A stretch of 64,000 nucleotides of DNA from Nakaseomyces glabratus (taxonomy: Eukaryota > Ascomycota > Saccharomycetes > Saccharomycetales > Saccharomycetaceae): assembly GCF_010111755.1 (NCBI RefSeq), contig NC_088956.1, positions 310,001 through 374,000 of the forward strand, read 5' to 3'. The translations under genes were made by a program, and so were the position numbers. Position 1 is the stretch's first letter; each line of letters starts with the position of its first letter. This document shows positions 27,772-43,600 of the stretch, piece after piece. The notes beneath the pieces were generated by a model, which was given only the letters and a program-made list of their open reading frames with translations, searched no databases and was not told where the DNA came from.

Positions 27772-29835
27772 ATGGGTAATACATCTTCCAAGACCAAGAC
27801 CAGCATCAAGAAGAAAGGCAAGAAACTGAGCAACGTGGCTGTGCCGCCTGCTCTGTCGAAGTCTGATACTACTCAGTCGACGAAGTCTGTGAGATCGCAA
27901 AGTTCGCGACACTCGGATGTTTCTCGACCTACACACTCAAGGAAAAGCAGTATACACAACTTCGGTGCATCCTCAGAGGCTTTGAATACTGAGGAACCCC
28001 CTTTAGCGAGTACTAATGATACAAGGAAAGGCACTGAAAATATGTCAGCCAACAATAGCATTTCTAATAACATTGGTGGGCTATCGAATTCAGGTGGGAA
28101 TAATACTGAAGGTAATAATTATCTGACGGCAGGAACGTCTATGAATAACGCGCGCAGGGCGTCGAGCTCTAGGAGGTCTAGTTACAACCATGGTGAACTG
28201 CCGCCTTCTATGATACAGATAGAACCGAAGCCACCAATCTTAAGAAACAGCAAAACATTGTCGTCTGCAAACTCTTTCGCATATGATGAAAATGCTCTTA
28301 CAGATGATGATGAAAATAACAACAGCATTAGTAATAATAATGATAATAGCATTGTCCATACCTTTGGTAGGGACAGGAATTTATCCGCCACAGAATTTCA
28401 AAGAACTAGCTCTATGTCTTCAAGTTCTCGAATGAGAAGGAAGTCTGACAACAGCGGCATTGATCGTGGAGATACACCAATTGGTAAATCATCTCTCCAC
28501 AGGACAAACTCAATGGCTTCCTCATTACTTAGTAGGAAGTCATCATTTGGTTCCAATGGCAATACAGAATATAGTACTCCATTACATTCACCAGCAGCAG
28601 TATTGGATGGCAATAGAGGGGATTATTTCGGAGCACAACCTGGAGAAAATAACAACTTGGATACGATAGGTGGAAATAGGGACAAATTAGCTGAATTGAA
28701 CAACGATAAATATAGGAAATCTAGTATGTCTTCTAATCAATCTGGGCACTCTAAATTACAGATTGACGCATATCCTTCAATTTCATCTGACGTAGCTATC
28801 GCTGAAGCTCAAACTGAGATAGGTATTGATACGAAAAAGAAGAAACCTGTTAAACCAATTGATATTGATGAGACAATACAAAAACTTCTGGACGCTGGTT
28901 ATGCAGCTAAGAGAACTAAAAACGTATGTTTGAAAAACTCGGAAATTGCACAAATATGTCAAAAAGCTAGAGAGATATTTTTAGCACAGCCTGCATTATT
29001 AGAATTGTCACCATCGGTAAAAATTGTGGGGGATGTTCATGGGCAGTATGGCGACTTACTGAGGTTATTTACCAAATGTGGTTTCCCACCAATGGCAAAT
29101 TATCTTTTCTTAGGTGATTACGTTGATAGAGGCAAACAATCATTGGAAACAATTCTACTACTACTTTGTTACAAGATAAAATATCCAGAAAATTTCTTCT
29201 TATTGAGGGGCAACCACGAATGTGCAAATGTTACTAGGGTTTATGGTTTTTATGATGAATGTAAGAGACGTTGCAATATAAAAACATGGAAAACCTTTAT
29301 TGACACATTCAATACACTGCCCCTAGCAGCTATTGTCACTGGAAAAATCTTTTGTGTCCATGGCGGTTTATCACCAGTTCTGAATTCTATGGATGAAATT
29401 CGGCATGTAAGCAGACCTACAGACGTACCTGATTTTGGTTTGATTAATGATTTATTATGGTCAGATCCAACCGATTCTCCTAATGAATGGGAAGATAATG
29501 AACGTGGTGTGAGCTACTGTTACAATAAAGTGGCTATCAATAAATTCTTGAACAAATTTGGTTTTGATTTAGTTTGCAGAGCACATATGGTTGTGGAAGA
29601 TGGCTATGAATTTTTTAATGATAGGAGTTTGGTTACTGTGTTTTCAGCCCCGAACTACTGTGGAGAATTTGATAACTGGGGTGCTGTTATGAGTGTTAGC
29701 GAGGGGTTAATGTGTTCTTTTGAATTACTAGACCCATTAGATAGCGCCGCTCTGAAGCAAGTCATGAAGAAAGGAAGGCAGGAAAGAAAGCTGGCTGCAC
29801 AACAACAACACCAACAACAACTACAACAAGATTAG
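27772..29835 (+). CDS. PPZ2: Ppz-type serine/threonine phosphatase
   Basis: 687 residues (S. cerevisiae Ppz1 692, Ppz2 710). The N-terminus MGNTSSKTK is an N-myristoylation site (G2, S6). A disordered Ser/Asn-rich basic region runs to about 370. The PP1-like catalytic domain then carries GDVHGQ (about 420), GDYVDRG (about 449) and GNHE (about 480), all metal ligands intact. The C-terminus is Gln-rich ([11 protein letters not shown]). Ppz phosphatases restrain the Trk potassium importers and influence salt tolerance and cell-wall integrity, under inhibition by Hal3. Synteny with PPM1 makes it the PPZ2 (YDR436W) locus; by sequence alone it could be PPZ1. Confidence 0.93.
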   Translation: MGNTSSKTKTSIKKKGKKLSNVAVPPALSKSDTTQSTKSVRSQSSRHSDVSRPTHSRKSSIHNFGASSEALNTEEPPLASTNDTRKGTENMSANNSISNNIGGLSNSGGNNTEGNNYLTAGTSMNNARRASSSRRSSYNHGELPPSMIQIEPKPPILRNSKTLSSANSFAYDENALTDDDENNNSISNNNDNSIVHTFGRDRNLSATEFQRTSSMSSSSRMRRKSDNSGIDRGDTPIGKSSLHRTNSMASSLLSRKSSFGSNGNTEYSTPLHSPAAVLDGNRGDYFGAQPGENNNLDTIGGNRDKLAELNNDKYRKSSMSSNQSGHSKLQIDAYPSISSDVAIAEAQTEIGIDTKKKKPVKPIDIDETIQKLLDAGYAAKRTKNVCLKNSEIAQICQKAREIFLAQPALLELSPSVKIVGDVHGQYGDLLRLFTKCGFPPMANYLFLGDYVDRGKQSLETILLLLCYKIKYPENFFLLRGNHECANVTRVYGFYDECKRRCNIKTWKTFIDTFNTLPLAAIVTGKIFCVHGGLSPVLNSMDEIRHVSRPTDVPDFGLINDLLWSDPTDSPNEWEDNERGVSYCYNKVAINKFLNKFGFDLVCRAHMVVEDGYEFFNDRSLVTVFSAPNYCGEFDNWGAVMSVSEGLMCSFELLDPLDSAALKQVMKKGRQERKLAAQQQHQQQLQQD

Positions 29836-29999
29836 AAATATCATCTTGTACATATATTTATATTTATAAAATGTGTTCTTTTCTAGTACTACTTATTAAA
29901 TAAATTATAAATGAAAATATTCAGTAATGCAAGGTTGACCGCTCAATCGTTAATTATATACATGCGATTTACCTCATTAAATGATTATAGCATACTTTT

Positions 30000-32900
30000 T
30001 CAAAAGAACTCCTCGAATAAATTCTCATTCTTGATTGTTTTATTAATCAAAAAATGAACCTCCATTAATAGATGCGGATATTTTTCTGAAAAATAGTCAT
30101 AGAATCCATTAGGGATGGACCCCATTTTTTCTCTTATGTGTTCTGGCAAGTCATTATAGTGATGGTAAACATTTCTTATCGCTCTCAACAAGTCGACTAC
30201 TTTCTCCTTTTGGTATTTGCGGTATTTCATCAGGTTTTCAAAGAATTCTGGATCGAGGTATTTGCACCAGTCATGATGTGGTATTATTCTTCTTGATCTA
30301 TTTTCGAGCTTGGTTAGTAATTCACTGGGTGGATCGCGGGTTTCAATTTCCAGCCTGTCACTCACCTTCAGTAAAAAGTCCAACTTCTTTGCTTTTGACC
30401 AAAAGAATGGATGTCTCAAAACTACTTCAGCGCTGGGTCTATTCGATGGATCATGATTAAGTAATTGATTCAAAATATTTACAGCCTCATATACCAATGA
30501 CTTATCTTTCATATTTTCTTTTAATCCTTTGAAATCTTTTTTACCATTTATGATTTGGAATTCACGCGTATATTTATCTCCAAAGGGGTGTGATCCTCCC
30601 GATAAAACGTAGTAGAAAACACAACCGAGTGAGAATATGTCTATTGCTTTTGTCAATCTTCTCCTCAAATATGGGTCATATACTTCATCTATCTTCTCAA
30701 TTTCTTGAGATACACTTATTTTATTACTGTTTTCATCTTCAATAAGCAATTCGGGTGCCATCCAACCAACCGTACCTGCTGCATTTTTTATATTGGTTTT
30801 GAAAGAAGATTGCTCGAAATCAAGCTTCTTACATAAGCCAAAATCAGATAACATGATTCTGGTCTTATTATTTCCATTACCTGTAGTGGGCTTTTGAAGC
30901 CTCTTCTTAGATTTTGATATCAAAATATTTTGTGGTTTTATATCACGGTGAATTATATTTAATGAATGTAAGTAAGCGATTCCTTGAGTAATTTGTGCTA
31001 ATATGTCCACCAATTCATAATCTTTTAATCTTTGTTCATGTCTCATTACATTATTCGTTTCGATTAGTTGTTCCAAATTTGAATCACATAATTCAAGTGC
31101 TATATATAGAAATTTGCTTGTTTCCTCTGAGCAATAGTAACGAACAACATTTGGGTGCTCATCACTTTCTGATAACAGCTCAATCTCTTTGGATGCTATA
31201 TCATAAAAGTCCACCAACATTCTCTTAACAGCAACACTTCTTTCTTGAAATTTTCCTTCATATACCACTGTTCCAGAAGACCCATAGCCCAAAACTTTGT
31301 CTGACACTTGCAAAACTCTATTACTCAACTCATCATCATTGTTACTAATGAATGCGCTTTTCTTGTTCTTTTTTCCTCCTCTGGCACCTCGTTTTCTCTT
31401 TCGTTTCTCAACCTGACCACCTTCTTCAGTTACTTTCTTGGCAGTAATTGTATTGTTATTAGCTCTGAATATGTTTACTATATTCCACCACATATGCTTT
31501 ACCGGCATACCTGTTACTCTAGAGTAAATAAAAATAAAAGTTGACAATGCAAATACTCCTAGCATAGAAAGCACAATTATCTGAGATAATTTACTCATTA
31601 ACTCTTCATAGTAACCATGGGATACATTACGCAATCTATTTAGCTGCATCCTCATTTCTTGTTCTGAAATTTCATCATTATATGAGCCATCAATATATGG
31701 GGGTTGCAGATCTGATGGTAAACCACTATCTACTACAGAATTTGGTGGGTCCAACAATAATGTGTTTCTACTCATAGCAGGTAAACCCAAAACACCTCTG
31801 TTGTTTTCGTAAAATACATTGTAATCAGGATTTTGAAGAGTATGGACACCAGATATGCTTCCTAAAACACTGTAGTTGTTATTATCCTGCTCATTGTTGA
31901 TCAATGAGGCACTTCCTACTAAAGATGGATAGTTCGTACCTGACAGTGCATACCAAGAACTACCATCTACTCTATTGAAATAAACTTGATTTTTTATATC
32001 GTCTGGTTTTGGTACATCAACATCTTTTAATGGATACTGAATTGGAATATGTTCACCATTTGTTGTGTCACGAAGTATCTCAAAAACCCCAATCGCTATA
32101 TTTGGGATTTCAGTCCTCCATTTCATATCTCCATTTAGCTGATTTCTTGCAACAATTGACTTATCACTTAAGGGAATGTAGTCAACTTTATTGGTATCGG
32201 ATTTAAGCATCTGAAATTGAGGGTTGGAACTCTGTATGGAATTTTCGTCCCATGCAGAATATGTTATATTGTAAGACGCACCTTCCTTTGTGTACGTTCT
32301 AATTTCGTAAATGGTTCTTGTAAGTAACACATTAAAAGAGGAATTGTCTAAGTCACTTTCCTGGTCATCTTCATGCATTGAATAGAAACTTTGATTATCA
32401 TGTTGGGACTCGAAACCAAACTTAGATAAAATTTTTCCACTCAATAGATCAATTTTGTACATCACTGAGCGTCTAGAACTAATATAAATTCTATCATCAA
32501 TTTTGGATTCATTATCAGCTCCCATTCTGGAGTTCATTCTTAAATGTATTGGTGATGATAAAGCCAGCTGCTTGACATTTATTGGAAGTTTTTGGATTCC
32601 CCCGCTAACATCAGCGTAATATATGTTACCATCATCAAATGGTTCTATTATAAATATCTCATTCTCCAAAGATGCATCCGCTTCTACTTTAATTAGTGGA
32701 GGAAAAATCGACCCAGGTAAAGTCCACTGTAGTTCCCCATTATTTTTATTAAGAGAATGTATGTTTCCATCAACATCAGTTACTAAAATAATCTGAGCGA
32801 TTGTGTATCTGCTATGGGAGACTTTACTCTGATTTGTCACATATTCTTCGGGTATATATTCCTTTATCGTATCTTTGGGCGTCTCGACAGTGTTTAGTTG

Positions 32901-33110
32901 TGACTTTCGACGTACTTCATTAATATCGATATTATAGTCTACTATGGCTCCAGTAGGATCAATCTCAAGACCCTCATAAGTTAAAATATGAGAAAAATCT
33001 TCTTCTAATAAGGAGTTGGAGGAATTAATTTGTTCCGAATCTTTCGCATCCTGATTGGCAAATGTTGAATTATCGTGATCATGTTTTGGCCAAAACCAAA
33101 ATTTACCCAT
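30000..33110 (-). CDS. IRE1: Unfolded protein response sensor kinase/endoribonuclease Ire1
   Basis: 1036 residues. A lumenal sensor domain occupies about 95-490 (ILVTDVDGNIHSLNKNNGELQW, IIEPFDDGNIYYADV, both matching yeast Ire1). One transmembrane segment lies at about 507-530, followed by a basic linker KKRKRGARGGKKNKK-like. The kinase has GYGSSGTVV (about 608), VAVKRM, HRDIKPQN and DFG. The C-terminal RNase domain (about 945-1036) keeps RAIRNVYHHYNDLP with the catalytic Arg, Asn, Tyr and His. Ire1 in S. cerevisiae splices HAC1; in Candida glabrata it is reported to act by decay of ER mRNAs instead. Odd point: the start MGKFWFWPKHDHD has no hydrophobic signal peptide, and there is no ATG in the next 300 bases upstream. 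Confidence 0.93.
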   Translation of the reverse strand: MGKFWFWPKHDHDNSTFANQDAKDSEQINSSNSLLEEDFSHILTYEGLEIDPTGAIVDYNIDINEVRRKSQLNTVETPKDTIKEYIPEEYVTNQSKVSHSRYTIAQIILVTDVDGNIHSLNKNNGELQWTLPGSIFPPLIKVEADASLENEIFIIEPFDDGNIYYADVSGGIQKLPINVKQLALSSPIHLRMNSRMGADNESKIDDRIYISSRRSVMYKIDLLSGKILSKFGFESQHDNQSFYSMHEDDQESDLDNSSFNVLLTRTIYEIRTYTKEGASYNITYSAWDENSIQSSNPQFQMLKSDTNKVDYIPLSDKSIVARNQLNGDMKWRTEIPNIAIGVFEILRDTTNGEHIPIQYPLKDVDVPKPDDIKNQVYFNRVDGSSWYALSGTNYPSLVGSASLINNEQDNNNYSVLGSISGVHTLQNPDYNVFYENNRGVLGLPAMSRNTLLLDPPNSVVDSGLPSDLQPPYIDGSYNDEISEQEMRMQLNRLRNVSHGYYEELMSKLSQIIVLSMLGVFALSTFIFIYSRVTGMPVKHMWWNIVNIFRANNNTITAKKVTEEGGQVEKRKRKRGARGGKKNKKSAFISNNDDELSNRVLQVSDKVLGYGSSGTVVYEGKFQERSVAVKRMLVDFYDIASKEIELLSESDEHPNVVRYYCSEETSKFLYIALELCDSNLEQLIETNNVMRHEQRLKDYELVDILAQITQGIAYLHSLNIIHRDIKPQNILISKSKKRLQKPTTGNGNNKTRIMLSDFGLCKKLDFEQSSFKTNIKNAAGTVGWMAPELLIEDENSNKISVSQEIEKIDEVYDPYLRRRLTKAIDIFSLGCVFYYVLSGGSHPFGDKYTREFQIINGKKDFKGLKENMKDKSLVYEAVNILNQLLNHDPSNRPSAEVVLRHPFFWSKAKKLDFLLKVSDRLEIETRDPPSELLTKLENRSRRIIPHHDWCKYLDPEFFENLMKYRKYQKEKVVDLLRAIRNVYHHYNDLPEHIREKMGSIPNGFYDYFSEKYPHLLMEVHFLINKTIKNENLFEEFF

Positions 33111-34094
33111 GATACTGTTTCTAGATAATTAAAATGTGTGCAACTAGAATCGTAAAAATATAATCCAAGATACTAATATCACTTGAAAGTTATCCTCAAA
33201 CCTTTTATTCAGTAAATTTTTGAGTCCGGTTATCAATCTATGACACTTGTTCTGTAGCCTTCTCTTCTTTAAAAAAACTTCTGTATCAGAAAAAAAAACA
33301 CTTCGTTATGCTGATAATAGATATATTATTAGCAATCCTAAAACTCTAGTAACCTTATAGGAATACAGCGTTCAAAAAGAGACCAGAACTTTGCTTTTGC
33401 CTATGTTTACCTATAAGAGCATTTGAAGCTTCGCACTATATTTTGCTCCTACCTTTGTTTCGTCAGGCCCAGAGTTCAGTTTTCTATTCAATGAGCTAAT
33501 GAAATGAAGTATTTGATGTTCGGGACAAGGAGACGATACAGTTTTTCAGTCCAACTTTGATAATATTATAGTAAGTATATCGGCTTCTAATTGCGATGAT
33601 ATTCGGATTTCTTACTCAATTAAGGCACAAAGTCACGTGAATCGAAAATCTGTAAATCATGTTGGATACAACAGGATACAGGAGAGTCATAGCAACCCGC
33701 ATTGCGCCTCTACTTTAGAGGCATTAAAGCACCAATCGAGTGTGATTATTAAATTTAACCGATTTATATAAAATATTTTAGTCAATATATTCTATTGACA
33801 TTAGTCATTGACTAATTATGATTTTTGTCGATTAGTCTTCTTTATTATTTGAAGCTCTTACAATCGAGCAGACCTTTAAAGTACTATTGACCATAACAAT
33901 GTTCTCCCTTTCTTATAGTAACTGAATTATAGTTCTATCGTAGATCTTGTCTTTGCTCCTCTCTCGTTAAAATAGAGTATCAATTTGAATACTCCAGTTT
34001 TCTAGATATCATGATATCTCGATGTCCCTTACAGAACTTATTATTGAGATAATTTTCAGATAATGTTAAAGTAAGTAGAAAAATGTAGCACAAT
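33111..34094. promoter_or_regulatory. IRE1 upstream region and SAE3 3' region
   Basis: Nearly 1 kb of AT-rich sequence has no supported gene. It has no ATG on the minus strand between the IRE1 start and about 33418, so it offers no upstream start for a signal peptide. An E-box GTCACGTG at 33632-33639 could bind Cbf1-type factors; a centromere reading was rejected because no CDEII/CDEIII follows. Confidence 0.4.
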
Positions 34095-34508
34095 TTATTC
34101 ATCTTTCATAGAAATACCTATTTCCTCAAATATTTGGCCAATTGATACGTTCTTTTCATCTGCAACGCATTGGGCAAGCTTTAAACCAACATCTCTCAAC
34201 TCATTATAGGTCTTTAATGATTTTATATGTTTCGCAATGATTTTGACAGGAGATTCCATATCAGGTTCTTTATCTACACTGTTTTGATATCTTTTCAACG
34301 TAATTTTAGCGTTGACTAAATTATGATTCCGTTATTGGTGTTAGTAATATTATAGCCATGAATACAACGATGATAATGAGTGGTATATCTTAACATACGC
34401 TGATTTGAAAAGCTGAATGAATTTCTCATCCAGGTACTTGCGCTGCAATTGAAGCTCGACTAAGTGTGCCTTCAATTCCCTAATCTGCCCTTCAATATCA
34501 GTCATCAT
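34095..34508 (-). CDS. SAE3: Meiotic recombination accessory factor Sae3 (Swi5 family), spliced
   Basis: Two exons. Exon 1, 34508-34399, encodes MMTDIEGQIRELKAHLVELQ and on to FKSA, a coiled-coil segment. Exon 2, 34278-34095, encodes the Swi5 core with TYNELRDVGLKLAQ and FEEIGISMKDE. The S. cerevisiae protein (YHR079C-A, 91 aa, also spliced) has EYNELRDAGLRLAQ and FEEIGYSMKD in the same places. The joined product is 97 residues. Sae3 with Mei5 loads Dmc1 on single-stranded DNA in meiosis. It lies between IRE1 and LAM4 exactly as in S. cerevisiae. The second methionine could also be the start. Acceptor choice is discussed under the intron. Confidence 0.85.
34279..34398 (-). other. SAE3 intron
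   Basis: The donor is GTATGT (34398-34393) and the perfect branch TACTAAC is at 34346-34340. The frame-preserving acceptor is the CAG ending at 34279, 62 nt after the branch A. The nearest acceptor, TAG ending at 34316 and 25 nt after the branch A, would give GCT CAA CGC TAA and stop at once. Length is 120 nt. Confidence 0.75.
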
Positions 34509-34884
34509 TTTTGGAATATTATTCAGGAGTTATGTTGTGGAGAAAGATTATCTTCAGTGGTACTATAGGTTTGGAATTGAAATACTGGGGGTAATTTTTA
34601 AATCTCTGACAGATTATACTATCCAACAAAAAGTCGGCGGCTCTGTAATCTTTCCTCTTTATATAAGTCACTCTTTACGCATATTTAGAAAATAGTACTA
34701 TTAAACCTGTCATTCATATGAGATAATAATTATTAATTATAGATGTGTTTTATATATTACTAGATAATTTTAGTTACGTTAAATTTTAGTACTGTGTAAC
34801 ATGTCATGCCATTAGTATTAACAATTTTAATACAACACTATAGTGTACAATAGATTTGAAAATTTACTTTTCCCTCTCAATGAC
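34509..34884. promoter_or_regulatory. SAE3 promoter / LAM4 3' region
   Basis: The 376 AT-rich bases contain no supported gene. No clear URS1 meiotic repressor site (GGCGGC core) was found; AAAAGTCGGCGGCTCTG at about 34628-34644 contains GTCGGCGGCT, close to the URS1 consensus TCGGCGGCT and about 130 bases from the SAE3 start. That site would fit Ume6 control of a meiotic gene. Confidence 0.6.
34635..34643. promoter_or_regulatory. URS1-like site (TCGGCGGCT) upstream of SAE3
   Basis: The sequence GTCGGCGGCTC matches the Ume6-binding URS1 consensus TCGGCGGCT found before early meiotic genes of S. cerevisiae. It lies about 130 bases upstream of the SAE3 ATG, the usual distance. SAE3 is meiosis-specific in S. 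cerevisiae, so the match is biologically coherent. Function is inferred. Confidence 0.7.
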
Positions 34885-39590
<4,706 letters not shown>

Positions 39591-40040
39591 ATGAGTGAGG
39601 AGATTAAGTCTATAAGGCCGTATATCAAGCAGTTGGACAAGAGGCTTGCGGAGCTGACGGAGTTGGTGCAGGACTATGCCAGTCCCTTGGAAGAGACGTT
39701 GGTGAAAGAGACTGACGAGTTGAAGAGGCTGAAGACTACGAATAACTATGCGTATATTTTGGCGTCGCTGATGTTCTCCTATGTCAAGTTGCTTTCGGGC
39801 CACGACACACAGCATTTGAATGAGAAAGTTATGGTGGAGCTGCAGAGGGTTCGTGGGTATATTGAGAGGACGAAGAAGTTGGAAAATAAGTTGAAGAACA
39901 AAGTCTCCGAACAAGAACTGAAACAAGAGACAGTGAAGTCGCAGATACGGAAAACTTTGGGCCAGCCTACCATCAGCAAACAGAATTTCAAAAACAAGCA
40001 TATCAAATTCGAAGAAAGCAGTAAGGTATCAAAGAAATGA
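39591..40040 (+). CDS. LRP1: Nuclear exosome cofactor Lrp1/Rrp47 (C1D family)
   Basis: The start is the ATG at 39591 (MSEEIKSIRPYIKQLDKRL), giving 149 residues; the upstream open frame lacks an ATG. The N-terminal 90 residues form the Sas10/C1D helical domain with NNYAYILASLMFSYVKLLSG, which binds Rrp6. The C-terminal tail is Lys-rich (SKQNFKNKHIKFEESSKVSKK) and would bind RNA. S. cerevisiae Lrp1 (YHR081W, 184 aa) stabilises Rrp6 and is needed for 3' processing of snoRNA and rRNA precursors. The tail is shorter here. Its place between LAM4 and KSP1 is conserved. Confidence 0.93.
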   Translation: MSEEIKSIRPYIKQLDKRLAELTELVQDYASPLEETLVKETDELKRLKTTNNYAYILASLMFSYVKLLSGHDTQHLNEKVMVELQRVRGYIERTKKLENKLKNKVSEQELKQETVKSQIRKTLGQPTISKQNFKNKHIKFEESSKVSKK

Positions 40041-40674
40041 TATCCCTCATCCAAAAAAAAAACTAGTTAAAAAGGTAATTTATGTACATTAAACACAAGG
40101 AATATCATCGGGATATAACCTATAATATTATAAAAAAGGCAATTCATGCTTACGGTGACTTAATCTTTCATATGTTATTATGTAAATCGTAATATTTCAT
40201 AAAAAAAAAAATATCAAAAAATATGCAATTTGAGGTATATAGAAAACTTATAGAATGAAAGCAGGAACACAAAATAAATCAACTTCGAAAATGCTTTAGT
40301 TTTCTGCTCATGTTCAATCAGTAATTCAGATATGAGATAGAAAATAAAAAAAAAAAAATTAGATGGAACACCTATCTGTTTTAACTATCAGTATCGCAAT
40401 ATAAAACTAGCAAGAGCGAAAATGAAATTCTTCAAAAGTAGTTTTAAAATAAACCGATTTAAATGATTTTGATTCTGATAAAGGCTGTACCACCGTGAAA
40501 CCTAATCTTTAAGGAAAATTGTAATAGTCGGCAAAAGATAAATTCCTTGCTCATACTCGATACAAACTTTAATACTAAAAGCCCCTTTACCTTTAAATTC
40601 GTGAAAACAAAATGAAGTGTCATACAAAAATGAAGAGGAAAACATTCGATAAAGTACGCTTTCTAAATTGATGT
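40041..40674. terminator. AT-rich convergent region between LRP1 and KSP1
   Basis: The 634 bases lie between two convergent stop codons. Poly(A) runs occur near 40052-40060, 40201-40211 and 40348-40359. TATATA-like elements fit 3'-end formation. No coding frame or RNA gene was seen. Confidence 0.45.
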
Positions 40675-43600
40675 TTAATCTTGTTGTTGTTGTAGCATCA
40701 ACCAGTAGTTCTTGTACTGTTCTAAAGATCCCACCATGTCTTCTTGAAGAACACTAGACTTTCTAGCGTTCGGGTAGTTCTGGCCATTGGTCTTCGAGTA
40801 TATGTCATATGGGCCAAACATTGTTTTTTCTTCAGGGGTATTTGATGTGTTGGACATATCAGGCACTTCTTTTCTTTTAGAATTGTGTCTTCTATGATGA
40901 TTTCTATTTTGAAATGGTGGCTCATCGTCTTCGAATTCAAGGGCATCGTTATCCATTCTATCATATATGTCATGCTGTAAAATGTTAGGGCGATGAGCTG
41001 AATTACCAGTGGTATACCTGCGGTTATAGCCGCCGAAAGCACTAGCTGGAAGGCTTCCACGTCGGTTTTTATAGGCGCCTCCATATTGGACAGAGTTTGG
41101 TGTCACAGATAAGGTGGCCTCATTTGTTCCATTAATAATATGCGCTCTGTTATTCATTCCGGTGCCTGCACCTAAATTGAAACTTCTGCGCTGATGCGGT
41201 GGAACGTAAACACCAGGTTTAAATTGTCTTTCCTGAGATTGTTTTGATGGTGTTTCCAGGCTAGGGATTTTCACACCATAAGTCCGCATATGCTGTGGAT
41301 GCTTAATGTTCTCCAACAATGGATTTCCATTAACGTTAATAGCAGGTCTTGGATCACCATTGTGGATACTGCTCAAAGGAGTTTCGGCAAGAACTGGTGA
41401 TTTTAACAAATCCGGTAAATCGTTACCACCATTTGAACGTCTTGATCTAGTAGACGATGGTGTTGATGTTCTTGTCGAGATACTATTCATTATACCATTG
41501 ATCGTTAAAGGTGGAAGATCATTCCTAATGAATCCGTTAGATGTATGAGAATCCGGTTCAGGATGGTCTGTATGGCTGCTCAAGGACAGGTGCTGCATAT
41601 CATCAACAAATGAATCGTGTTCATTTTCATCAAGTGAAAACAAGATATCATCTGAATCATGCTCATGGTCATCCATCTCAAACCCATTTCTCATGTTGAA
41701 ATGATCTGTTTCTCTGCCAATATGTTGACGGTAGGCCTGAGCAGTTAGGTTACCTAGATCAACCTTAGCGGTCTCGTGATGTGAATCCAATACTGTTGAG
41801 ATGTCAGGGACATGATTATTATGGGAGCTGTAAGGCAAGCCGTTTGAGACTGCACTATGTGAAGTACTGTACTTATGACCAGTTGCGTTGTTTTTGATGT
41901 CATGTCTTGCATTTGGAGGAATATAAGTTCCTGGAGAATGCTGCACAGTGTGAACGGAGCTTCTTCTACCTGAATTTGGGTTCAAATTACTGTTGTGTAC
42001 AAAGCGTGGAAAAACATTTTTAACATTGCCATTATAGTTGATACCTGCAGAACTTGGTCTTCTCCTTGAGTTGGACTTACCGTTTTGGTGTTGTCCGTTA
42101 TGATGACTGAAGTATTTGTTATTCCAATGTTTTCCGTTTCCTTGTTTGTTTTGATATCTACTATTATTATATCCTTTATTGAATATACCTTCCATGTATC
42201 TGTTCTGAACACTTGGAGGTGTAAAGAATTGACGAGTATGAAAGAATTCATCTCTCTTGCTTTCATATTCTGACATATAGTTGTTGATATGAGTGTTTGG
42301 TGTCGGAATTCCCAACGGTTTTCTTGAATTTTTGATGATCTTACTCCTACGTCTTGGTTCAATCTTAATAGCCTTACTACCACCAACAGAGTAGAAATTG
42401 TTATTGTTGTTTTTGATAGGCTTCTTTGAGCGCTTTTGGAATCTAAATTTAGGAACCGATTTGGCCCTTTCTTTAACTTCTCCATGGCTATCTTCCACTT
42501 TTGGTTGAATCACATCTGGCTTCTCATCATGCTGGAACTGGTTGTCCCTTTCATTTTCCTCATGAGGATCATAACTGATTCCATCATCCACATCAGTAGG
42601 AGATGACTGAAGAAATGTGAAATCATCCTGCAATTTTGGAAGTGGTTTCGATGAGGAAACTGGAGTAGGAAGAGATACAGGAGCAGATGAAGGAGGTGCT
42701 TGAGGCTTGTCGAAAATGTCTTCGACTTCTTCTTCTTCTTCTTCCCTGTCCAATTCCTCATTGTAGTAATTATCGTCAAGCGTGTATTGGGAGAGATTCT
42801 TCAATTCAGCTCTAATCTTTTGGATATCTCTGTTAGTTGGATCGATGGTCAAACTGTATCTTAGCACCTGGAAGAAATCGTATGTCATCGTCGAGAAGAC
42901 ATCAAAAAGCGCCTCTCTATTGGATGCAAAATAACAAAAGGATTTATCAGATTGGTCAGCAATTCTAAAAGGGTTCTTGTAAAAGACAACATTCAAAAAC
43001 ACAATACCAATGGACCATAAATCAACTTTGCTACAGTCATAAGGTTCTTTTCTTTCATCAATATCCAAGTTACTTTCAAACAACTCTGGGGGCATGTATC
43101 TCTCAGAACCAACATTTCTGTCATAAGATTTTTCATCCGTTGTAGCCAGACCCCAATCTGTTAGCTTGATCTTCCAATCGATTAAGCTAGTGATTAAGAT
43201 GTTTTCTGGTTTGATGTCACGGTGATAAATTTGTTTGTTGTGTACAAATTCAATTGCATCAAGGATTTGAGTTAATATATGAGTAATCTCCTTGGTCTTC
43301 TTTGGAACAAGATCATCTTTGATGGCTTCATACAAATCACCTCCTGAACAGTATTCCATGATAATGTAAGAGTCGAAAAAGTCATATAATTGAACAATGT
43401 TTTCGTGGAACCCAATCTTGGTTTGAATATCAACCTCATACATTGCTTCAAGACAAATGTTATTGGACAACCTGGATCTGATCTTCGAAGAAATTAGTGA
43501 CTTCTTATACTTCATCATATTTTTCTTTTCCCGGGAACTATTCTCCTTCTCCTTGTTGTTCTCGAACTCATTGTTCTTGTTAATATCTCCATCAGGCAAT

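Noticed and set aside
33632..33639. GTCACGTG as a centromere CDEI element
   Set aside because: No 80-bp AT-rich CDEII followed by a CCGAA-type CDEIII; more likely a Cbf1 or E-box site.
34616..34680. Region first read as lacking any meiotic control site
   Set aside because: On closer reading TCGGCGGCT is present, so absence was rejected and the site is listed as a feature.
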